Assembly (NCBI GenBank): GCA_043381765.1
Contig: JBHJMP010001423.1
Coordinates: 1 to 25,937, forward strand
Direction of reading: 5' to 3'
Origin: Collodictyon triciliatum
Taxonomy: Eukaryota > CRuMs
DNA length: 25,937 nucleotides
The translations under genes were made by a program, and so were the position numbers. Positions 9,746 to 25,937 of this stretch are shown one piece after another; position 1 is the stretch's first letter, and each line of letters begins with the position of its first letter. The notes under the pieces were generated by a model. It saw nothing but the letters and a program-made list of their open reading frames with translations. It was not told the DNA's origin and ran no database searches.

Positions 9746-12700
9746 CACCATCATCATCAATTTATCATTTCGAGCAGCACATTCATAATCTGCTTCAACT
9801 ATGGAGACGTCATCAAAAGATTGTAAGAGGCATCTTGTATGAGTTCAAAAAGACCCAAAAGCACACGAAGGATATCCGTATGCTGACAGAATACCAAAAC
9901 TTCGCTTCACTCGCTGTTTTGGAGTTAGAATCCGAAAAGAAGGCCTGGTGCCAAGCCCATCCACAATACGAAAGTAAACCAGGCACAGCATCAAAATGGA
10001 CAAAAGAAAATCAAAAACTCTTTTTTTCTTCTTCCGAATCGTACGATGACATTATTGAATTTTTGTAGATGAAGGATAAAAAGCAAAGGGTGAAAAATAA
10101 CAATAATACTTAACTCTTCCATCGATACAAAATAAACAAATCGAATAGGATTCTACGAACCAAGTTATGTTTCGCAGCTTGACTTTGCTTTGGAACTATC
10201 ATTGAAATTTCTGCATTCCCCGAATATCAAGATTGTTGCTGCTTTCGCCACAACATTGGTGGATTTCATGCATGAAGGTTTGCTTCTAAGAGTCGATAAT
10301 AATATTTCCTTTTTCAAAAAAATGCATCACATATTATCATCATAAAAACCTCCGTGTGATATAACTCGACTTGGTATTATAAATTTCCGAGATTTTTTTT
10401 TAAAAAACTAGGAAACAAAATCCGCAATAGGGAAATGATAAATTGATGTTCCTTTTTAAAATTAAACTTTTATTTTCTCCAACTTATTTATTCCACATAA
10501 CTCTAACATTTTTTTAATCTAATGTGCCCATGCTTTTTTTTTTTTTTTTTAATAATACGTGTTGTAGATGAGAAGGTTTTTCATTACATGTCCGAAAAAG
10601 ATGGAATCATTTCCTTCTGTAGACTTCTGGAGTCGACCGAGCCAGTAATTATATGTAGTGCACTACGCGCTCTCCTACTATTGAGTGGGTCAGGTTGGCA
10701 AATAGTTTTCATCTAAGCAAATCTGTTCAGGGAGAATAAATTATTTTGTCTTTATTTGAAATGAACTAGGTTTTGTTTTATGAAGAACGATAGCAACGAA
10801 GTTGCTTAATCGACTTTTTTTTTCTATAATAATTTGAGGGCAACCAAGTTTTCTGCTGTTTAAAATTTAATCACTGAGCACATAGAGACAGGACATCGAA
10901 ATCGAAAAATTATGGGCAAGAACAATACCATACCGAAACTCTGTATTCTTGCATCAGCAGACGCGGCCGAGCCAAGAAAATTAGCGGCAAAGATATTAGT
11001 AACCTTGATTGAAGAAAGCAAGTCTTCCCATATCAGAATTAATTAACCATATGTATATATTATATATTTTTTTATTTTTACTTTTGGAGATTGAAACCAG
11101 TGCTCTTGTTTTTCATCGAAATAATTTCACCTATTTTATCATAGGGAAACTCAAAAGTAAAGTATACAATGATCCGAATCTTCCTGCATACTTGACGCTC
11201 ACTGATAAATTTCAAGAATTTGAACATAAAATGGTGACCCAGAAAAGTGCGCCATCGGCAGGTTTTCTTTTCTTTTCTTTTATAAACATAAACCCCATAG
11301 ATGTATACGATAATCATCCAACATTCTAATATATTATTACATAAAGTCCTAACATTAAATCAATATCTAAATATTTTATACGAATTTGACCTCGTAGCCT
11401 CTGGAGAGACAGATGTAAATGATATTAAATATTCGTTTGCATTTTTCCTCATTCGAGTTTGAACTAACGAACTATTTATCCTTAAACACACAACATTGAA
11501 CCATTTTTTACATGAAAAAAATTAATATTTTTCGTTATGAACTGGAAGTGTTAACACTGAATTATCGTAAAAAGCAACAGGAAAATAGCACAGATGTCGA
11601 TTTTCGCCGCAAATTTAATCTCCCAGATAGCGAAAGGATTCTGAAAAGTATGAGACATTCCATATTGACCGATAAATATTTCGATATAAATAAGGAGCTC
11701 TCCTTTCATAAGCCAGCTGTCAAATTGCAAAAAGCAAAAGTGTCATATCGCAGTGATATTCAGATACGATCTTTTTCTATTACTTTCATGGGATGAAGTT
11801 AAACTTTTGCAATATCCTTAGCTTACTCGTGTGCCCTATTGAAGCAAATACCTGTCCACGGCCGAGTGTGGATATCAAACAACTACATTTGTTTCTACTC
11901 TGGCATTATCGGGCTGAGGACTATGGTTCGGACTTCTGAATCATAAAATAATATGCCTGCATAACAGATTAGATGCCTGTTTTTCTTCTTCTTCTAAATC
12001 ACGAATTGAAATTCATTTGTTGTGTTCCTTCTTTGCTTTGTGAAATGCTCTCGCCAATTTGGCGTTGGTGATACTCTTTCAACTTTAAAAAAATTTACCT
12101 TTATAAACTAGGACATTATCCCCATTCAACTGGTCAAGTCCATCACCAAGACATCCCACAAAATAATCAATCCTGCTATCGAGCTTGTACTGGAAGGAAG
12201 GGTACAATTTTGTTTTCATCATTGAGTATATCTCAGATAATACCACGTCAATCACCCATGGCTTATGCTATTATTTTTTTCGTCTTTTTAATGGGAAATA
12301 TTTATGATTGTTCGATGAGACCTATCAACATGTATCTGAACAACTAATAATTCATAAATATGATAATATCTTAGCCGTCAGTGCTTTTTATGTCATTTTA
12401 CGACCGAGACTCTGCCTTTAACAACTTCAATCGTCTAATTTTGCAAGAAACAGTGGCCGAAGTTGAGGAGGAAGTTGTTGAATTTCTTGGTTCAGATGGT
12501 AGATAATAAAAAAAAAAAAAGAAATAAATATAGCTATATCTGCATTGTATGTATTGAAATGATCTATTATAATATCTAATAAATGCAACATTTCCAAAAT
12601 AATAATAATTATAACAATTCTTTTTCACACAGAAAACAAATTTGTGGATTTATTCCAAAACCAAGAGCTTCCCATACCTGTCGAAAAATACTTTAGTCTA

Positions 12701-14385
12701 ATTCACGGGGATGACTCGCCTTTTGCAAAAGAATATCATGAAAGTCGTGGAGACCAAGGTCTTGGCCACTTTTTTGTTTCCGTTTTCTTAAACGATAAGG
12801 AGCTTCTTTTCATCGATAATATCTATTGATACCTACGTACAGATTTGGTTCTGAACAAGTGGGTGGCAGACCCGAAGCTAGGGCAAACAAGGGAGTTGCG
12901 ATATGTAGTCAATACGAACGCTCCGATTGGTACTTGAGAAAAAATTAGCGCCCAAATGCTTTTTTGAATGAATTTTGCATTTTTTTTTTCATCCTGGACT
13001 TTATTTTTCCAACCTTCGACAAGCAAGCCTTTTTAGTTAATATTTATGAAATCACCAATCACAACCAATTAAATAAATGATTATAAACAGGTCCAAAAAC
13101 AGCTCAAGTTCTCGATACGCAGCGATACACCTTTAGAAAAGAGTATGCAACACAATTAAGAAATGGCCATCCTCAAATTAAAAAAAATCACATAAAATCA
13201 ACTGAGATATCCAACCTTTTTACATTCTTACGATTCATATGTATTTTTTTATTTTTCTATTTTCATATTTCTTTTATATTTAAGGCAATTAGAGCGCATA
13301 TTCATTCTTCACAGCACATGTACCTTTCCTTATTTTTAATGGCGTCCGACTAACTCACCATATTTGATTTGCACTCGCTCGAAGAGGGAACATGCACATC
13401 ATCGAAACCATCTGTTCCATGAGGGAAGCGCCGTACGGAGACTGCTTTGTAGTTGAAACGAGAATCGTCGCGCAGCCGGCCGGCCCAAACAAAACGCGAG
13501 TGGACGCAATGACTGCCTTAAACTTTACAAAATCGTGTTTCATACAAGGTTCCTATCTATAATCCTGATTTTTTTTTTGAGATATCTTTATCTTTTTATC
13601 CTTCCAAGATCAAAAATATATAATGATAATCTATGATAAAATTCAGGGGGGAAATCTTTCCTCTCCTTTCTCTTTTATGCAACCCACCATATTTCAAACT
13701 GGATAGTTATTATTACCCATGGTCTTCATTTGTTTATCGTCTGCTTCATCCATTCACTCCACAGGAACAATTGAAAAGGCGTCGATTCGACAAGCAAAAC
13801 AGTCATATCAGGATTGGATCAAACTCGCCGAAGACTTTTGCAAAAGCCCTGACAGAAACGACCCCAAAATTATGGTACATTAATAAATAAAATAAGGAAA
13901 TAAATCAATATATTTCTTTACCCATTTCAATATGGTAAACAGAAAGTTTTTTTTTTTTAAAAAAAAATATGACAGCACAATACTTTTCAACAAACTGAGA
14001 CAATATGAGTATGATTACACATGTGAGATAAGCTCGTCTTTTCTTCAATTTTTCCCCCCATTTTTGAAGCGGTGCCTGGTATTGCATGCGCCACACCCAA
14101 AGAAAACAGAGCCCGCCGGCCCGAATTAACATGCACATTATCGACTCACAGGAGCGCAAGAAGGCAGCCGAAGCAGACGCACCGGGCACAGGAAAGAATG
14201 CCGGATTGACCGGTGATGCAGCATCGGCACTGCAGACTCTACAGAAACTCTCGATTCTGATTATGGTTGCTTTGCTTGCTCTGATTGTGTTAGTGATTCG
14301 GCTCTTGTCGCGTGTGGACGACTTGGAAAGAATCCTACTGCACCAGCTCTCAGCCGTGGATAATGCGAATAAAAATGATTCGTAA
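7107..14385 (+). CDS. armadillo/HEAT repeat - GRAM - VASt (StART-like) - TM protein, putative Lam/Aster-type sterol transporter
   Basis: Likely moves sterol between membranes at ER contact sites, anchored by its C-terminal helix (inferred from GRAM-VASt-TM proteins of the yeast Lam/Ysp2, animal GRAMD1 and plant VAD1 families). Exons: 7107-7134 (tentative start, MNSYVLTYI), 7216-7332, 7583-7702, 7920-8039, 8175-8246, 8402-8475, 8597-8643, 8738-8828 (5' border uncertain), 9054-9168, 9418-9521, 9778-9973, 10149-10277, 10568-10693, 10892-11021, 11158-11261, 11398-11414, 11581-11647, 11822-11925, 12112-12201, 12375-12498, 12633-12758, 12843-12929, 13091-13142, 13385-13548, 13765-13874, 14152-14385 (TAA); about 915 residues. 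Helical repeats occupy roughly 10-150 and 300-490, split by Ser-rich linkers. GRAM (about 540-650) has FNLPDSERIL, GRVWISNNYICFYS and MSFYDRDSAF. VASt (about 665-835) has PFAKEYHESRGDQ, TRELRYVVNTNAPIGPKT, TQRYTF and APYGDCFVVETR. TM helix is near 871-891. The domain calls are firm; the start is not. Confidence 0.88.
9649..9745. repeat. (TTA)n array in ARM-GRAM-VASt intron
   Basis: About 32 perfect units lie in intron 9522-9777, with TTA on the sense strand, as in the PP2C intron. Confidence 0.97.
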
Positions 14386-14403
14386 TCAAAGAATCGAAAA
14401 AAA

Positions 14404-14409
14404 AATAAA
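14404..14409 (+). terminator. candidate poly(A) signal AATAAA of the ARM-GRAM-VASt gene
   Basis: AATAAA begins 18 bases after the TAA stop at 14383-14385, inside an A-rich run. This is the only close match to a canonical signal downstream of the gene. Confidence 0.55.
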
Positions 14410-14540
14410 GGCAAAAGTCAATTAGGATATTCAAGTGAATGCATTAACCGTGCTTTCCTTTCTATTTTTTTTTTAAAAAAAATTTCTTCTCGCATACAAC
14501 CATACACAGCTCAGAAAGCCACACCCCACTCACATTAAAC

Positions 14541-14611
14541 AACAGCAATGCACTTTGAATCGAATGAAGGAAAAAAAAAAGAAAAAAGAAAGAAAAAAGA
14601 ACAGCAATGCA
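14541..14611 (+). mobile_element. ultra-short retroposon-like insertion, copy B, with 12-bp target-site duplication
   Basis: The unit 14553-14599 reads CTTTGAATCGAATGAAGG, then an A-rich tail with scattered G. It is flanked by the perfect direct repeat aacagcaatgca at 14541-14552 and 14600-14611. The core differs from the other two copies by one base (G for A in AATAAA). The tail abuts the downstream repeat directly, as expected for poly(A)-primed insertion. Confidence 0.82.
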
Positions 14612-14831
14612 ACAATCATATTACTCGTATTAATGAGTGGGTGAGTGCGCAATAATAAACATATTCAGACCAGCAAAACAGAACGGCAAACGAAACACCA
14701 CGACAGACTGACTGCTTCGCTGGGTTTTATATGTGTCTCTCACTGTTCTCATATTCAGACATACGTAGGATTTCATGTCTATTGGGAGATGGATAAACGG
14801 AATGGGATGTGTGTGTGTGATGGGACACAGT

Positions 14832-17503
<2,672 letters not shown>

Positions 17504-17654
17504 TCCTCACACAGCCTCCTGGCCTTGTCCTGCAATCCGGAGGACTTTGATGAACTCACGCTTTCCTCCCACGGCTGTCAGTCATTTTTGAGACAAAGAA
17601 GCGCAACACGGCCAATTCTGAATAACCACACGGGAAATATTTCTTGCGATAGAG

Positions 17655-17703
17655 CATAACATAACATAACATAACATAACATAACATAACATAACATAAC
17701 ATA
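17655..17703. repeat. (CATAA)n pentamer array
   Basis: About nine copies of CATAA lie upstream of the SLC10A7-like start, in the interval before the orphan exon. Confidence 0.93.
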
Positions 17704-17775
17704 TATAGAGATATAAGGCGAGGTTTAATATCTTTCTCATCCCTTTTCCACATGTCTCTTCTCACAGGGTCTGAG

Positions 17776-17849
17776 TAGTAGAGAACGTGCAGGTGGCGAA
17801 GAAAGCTATTGAGGAAAGAGATTTGTATGATGTCATTCAGCCTATTATC
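17776..17849 (+). CDS. orphan exon fragment, unknown protein, truncated by assembly gap
   Basis: One frame reads ENVQVAKKAIEERDLYDVI then QPII into the run of N. Its composition is that of a charged helix and unlike the surrounding non-coding sequence, and several AG acceptor-like sites precede it (17775-17783). The gene would run divergently from the SLC10A7-like gene. I do not recognise the family. The rest would lie in the gap or be separated from it by the LINE. It may also be a chance open frame. Confidence 0.35.
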
Positions 17850-18210
17850 NNNNNNNNNNNNNNNNNNNNNNNNNNNNNNNNNNNNNNNNNNNNNNNNNNN
17901 NNNNNNNNNNNNNNNNNNNNNNNNNNNNNNNNNNNNNNNNNNNNNNNNNNNNNNNNNNNNNNNNNNNNNNNNNNNNNNNNNNNNNNNNNNNNNNNNNNNN
18001 NNNNNNNNNNNNNNNNNNNNNNNNNNNNNNNNNNNNNNNNNNNNNNNNNNNNNNNNNNNNNNNNNNNNNNNNNNNNNNNNNNNNNNNNNNNNNNNNNNNN
18101 NNNNNNNNNNNNNNNNNNNNNNNNNNNNNNNNNNNNNNNNNNNNNNNNNNNNNNNNNNNNNNNNNNNNNNNNNNNNNNNNNNNNNNNNNNNNNNNNNNNN
18201 NNNNNNNNNN
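17850..18210. other. assembly gap (361 N)
   Basis: Undetermined bases. The gap joins the orphan plus exon to the minus-strand LINE fragment, so the two sides may not be true neighbours at base level. Confidence 0.99.
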
Positions 18211-19369
18211 TAGTCCATAGCAAATGGCCTCGCGTCACTGCCCAGAATGTTTTTGCATCTGGACGCAGCTGTTGCAGAGGCCCAAATATCGCCTGGATTG
18301 GGCCAACAGCCGCAGCCGTCTTGAGTGTCAGTCGAAGAATCTCACCAGCTGTTTCGCGCAGGTTTTGAGCGAAGGGACATTGCACAAATGTGTGCTCAAT
18401 GGATTCATCACCGTTGCTGCAATGTATGCATTGTTGGGAGACTTTGCCAGCTTTTGCCGCGCGTGTGCCTATCCATAGCTCCCTATTGTTGATATTAATC
18501 ATTAGAGAGCGGTGATTTGGAAGGACTTGCGGGGTTCGTGCTTGTCTCCAGCTCGCGGTGAGCGGGGTGTGGGTGATGCCCAGTGTTTCTCCCCGCTGTT
18601 GATGTTTTGACTTTTTGTAGGGTGTCAGCGGCGATATTTTGTATCGAAAGAATTTGAAGTAGGCCATAGCCATCGAGAACTGCATAGACTGCGCACCGTT
18701 AGACGAGCGTTCGTTCTTTAGGCGGAAAAAGAATGGCGACGGGATGTCGTATGAGATTGGTCTGCATGAGTGCCATTTTCCTTTGTTATTCAGGTCGGCT
18801 GTGGTTGGCTGCGCATCTTGTGTGCGGAATGCGGTGGAGCCTGGCGTTGTGATGTACGAGCCGTCTTCTTTGAATGAGATTTCTCTGATGGTGGCCGCGT
18901 TGCCTTCGAGAATCTGTTTGATGATGCACAAGCCTTTCTGGTTGTCCCAGCATATTTGTCCTGCTGCCAATGGCTCGCTCAGGGGTATTGTCATGTCGCA
19001 GTGAGTATACAGAATCTGCCAACGCGAGAGCAAATGCTCGGGTGTGTTTGGAGGTGGTAGTGGGATTGTTCTTTGTTGCAACTGTGTTTTGGAGTCTGCA
19101 CACAGTTTGGTGATGAGTTTCCACATCCCAATTTTCCAAAACCCTTTCGGCTGCATGAACATGTCCGTCCACCACATCAAGGTCAGTGATTTTTTTCCTT
19201 TATTCGATTCAAAGACTTCAAGGTCAGCGATATCCATGCATTTAAGGGTCGGGAGGTAGAAAGTGTCCATCAGACACAAGAACAGCCAATGAAACTCCAT
19301 GGTGGGTGATAGAAAGATTAACCTCGCGCGAATGCAATCAGTAAGGAACAAGTTGAAATCAACACTGCG
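18211..19369 (-). mobile_element. LINE (non-LTR) retrotransposon fragment: C-terminal part of reverse transcriptase ORF with zinc knuckle
   Basis: An open frame of about 386 codons runs from just after an in-frame TAA (19370-19372) into the gap. Its C-terminal part, NNRELWIGTRAAKAGKVSQQ followed by CIHC...H...C (C-x2-C-x8-H-x4-C), matches the zf-RVT knuckle found after the RT domain of many LINE ORF2 proteins. The catalytic YADD region is absent, so it is 5'-truncated or degenerate. Upstream in the same frame lie further stops near 19370 and 19450. Base composition is more GC-balanced than the introns around it. The 3' end is hidden in the gap. Copy C of the short element lies inside the frame. 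Confidence 0.72.
19177..19227 (-). mobile_element. ultra-short retroposon-like insertion, copy C, inside the LINE ORF, with 10-bp duplication
   Basis: On the minus strand the core CTTTGAATCGAATAAAGG plus an A run (19214 down to about 19190) is flanked by the direct repeat tcaaggtcag at 19177-19186 and 19218-19227. A three-base spacer lies on each side (AGT and TCA on the minus strand). The insertion adds 41 bases, so it shifts the original LINE frame. The core has no stop in the present frame (FESNKGKK), so the ORF looks continuous. Confidence 0.72.
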
Positions 19370-19796
19370 TTATCCAGAACGAAATTTCCCTGTCAAAAAA
19401 AGTGGTCTCTCGTCACCAATATAAGACGGGTCTTCGCGAGGCCTGGGGTGAAACTAAGACAAGTCAAATCGAATGCGTTTGCATTATGCAGGAGTCAGGG
19501 TTTGTGTCCACAATTATTTTAAATTACTCATAAAAGATTCATATTCTTGAACTCAAAAACATCCGCCAGGCAGAAATATTTGATGCTGCATGTGACTCGC
19601 TTTTCATTCTCACGGTGTTATTGCATTAAATCAGGTACAGCTCGCAAATCCAGAGAACGAGTACAAAAGCGTTCAAATCGGTTTGAAAACAATATAAGGT
19701 TTTACTCTTGTTTATTCATGAAGGAGCAGTGCGCAAGCTGTGGTTTGGGCGAGTGACTTTGGTTGCATATTGCACTGCAATGGTGGCGACTGCGGC
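19370..19796. other. region between LINE fragment and TPS 3' end
   Basis: On the minus strand there are short open pieces in frame with the LINE, such as EDPSYIGDERPLFLTG, broken by stops; these may be decayed retroelement sequence. It also includes the probable 3' UTR of the trehalose synthase gene. A 69-codon plus-strand frame at 19547-19756 has no motif support. Confidence 0.5.
19711..19716 (-). terminator. candidate poly(A) signal AATAAA of the trehalose synthase gene
   Basis: The minus strand reads AATAAA about 80 bases after the TAG stop at 19799-19797. It is the nearest canonical signal. Confidence 0.55.
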
Positions 19797-25387
<5,591 letters not shown>

Positions 25388-25937
25388 GACTCGGGAAATC
25401 TATTGATCGAGAGTTGTGAGCAGAAGTGTGTCGTGGCTTTATCACTGGTGCCTGCTCCGGGTATTTCATGACTTCGTCTTGAGTTGAAAGGTTGGCGAAA
25501 AAAAATATGTCGAAAAAAGTGGAGGAAAAAGATAAGTGAACTCGAAAGTAAAAAAAATGAAAAAAAATAAAAATGAAAAAAGGGTAAACTCATTCAACTG
25601 ATACACAGCAGCATGCAGCTCTTCTCGTCGCTAGTTTTTTTATTTTCTTTTTGCTTTTGATCCTATTTTCCATATGCATGGTGTCTTTAATAAGTCCATA
25701 TCATTCGTTGTCTTTCTTTTTGTCCGTGTGCGAAGGAGATAAACCCTTTCGCGCTTTGATGGGGAAGAATATGCATCTTGATCGAAGTGATAGAGATTCT
25801 TGAGAGAATTTGGTAATGCCGCTCTGCTGTTTTTTGCGGGATATGGAATTGATCGATGTTGCAAACAAAAAAACAAAAACAAAAACAAAAACAAAAAAAA
25901 ACAAAGAACAAAGAAAACAAAAAAACAAAAAAACAAA
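25388..25937. other. 5' upstream region of the TPS gene
   Basis: About 550 bases upstream of the trehalose synthase ATG (25387, minus strand). It is AT-rich with a (CAAAAA)-type repeat at the window end. Open frames rich in Phe, Cys and Leu come from that repeat. No other gene was seen. Confidence 0.6.
25864..25937. repeat. (CAAAAA)-type A-rich repeat at window end
   Basis: Irregular CAAAAA/CAAAAAA units continue to the last base of the window. Confidence 0.9.

Larger units (their letters stand above)
14386..14831. other. convergent intergenic region with a short retroposon-like insertion
   Basis: About 450 bases lie between the VASt-gene stop and the SLC10A7-like stop. It contains a poly(A) signal at 14404, a T-run/A-run junction at 14465-14482 and copy B of the short element at 14541-14611. 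The remainder shows no gene I can support. Confidence 0.7.

Noticed and set aside
18786-19175. 129-codon alternative minus frame within the LINE, and plus-strand frames at 18224-18478, 18744-19004 and 19044-19259
   Set aside because: Shadows of the longer LINE frame, which carries the zinc knuckle.

Overview
The window is a stretch of an intron-rich, AT-rich eukaryotic nuclear genome. I rebuilt five protein-coding genes by joining exons on conserved protein motifs, GT...AG borders and consistent codon phase. TAA, TAG and TGA all serve as gene ends, so the standard code fits. Introns are short to medium (about 80-490 bases), and many carry simple tandem arrays (TTA/AAT trinucleotides and 4-, 5-, 6-, 7-, 11- and 14-mers). 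A free-living protist fits best. The repeat-laden, intron-dense style together with a CBM20-trehalose synthase fusion made me think of a rhizarian such as the foraminiferan Reticulomyxa, but that is an impression, not a demonstrated identity. No tRNA, rRNA or CRISPR array was seen.

Layout: 190-2534 (+) a PP2C-type protein phosphatase ending in a CaaX-like tetrapeptide. 3045-6692 (-) a six-transmembrane cyclic-nucleotide-gated-type cation channel with an unusual selectivity filter. 6693-7215 a divergent promoter region made of two related 14-bp minisatellites. 7107-14385 (+) a large protein with armadillo/HEAT-type repeats, a GRAM domain, a VASt (StART-like sterol transfer) domain and a C-terminal membrane anchor. 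14832-17503 (-) an SLC10A7-like (sodium/bile-acid-cotransporter-7-type) membrane protein. 17776-17849 (+) an orphan exon cut off by an assembly gap. 18211-19369 (-) the 3' part of a LINE-type reverse transcriptase ORF. 19797-25387 (-) a CBM20-GT20-HAD trehalose-6-phosphate synthase/phosphatase, interrupted by a second assembly gap.

The genes show no operon-like relation. Several roles are signalling or membrane homeostasis (phosphatase, cyclic-nucleotide channel, sterol transfer at contact sites, SLC10A7-like carrier, trehalose metabolism), but co-location need not mean shared function.

The most striking signal is a tiny dispersed element. An 18-nt core, CTTTGAATCGAATRAAGG, followed by an A-rich tail occurs three times (4012-4072, 14541-14611, 19177-19227). 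Each copy is flanked by its own perfect direct repeat (17, 12 and 10 bp). This is the hallmark of target-primed retroposition, yet the units are only about 27-47 nt long and all begin at nearly the same base. One copy sits in a channel intron, one between genes and one inside the LINE ORF.
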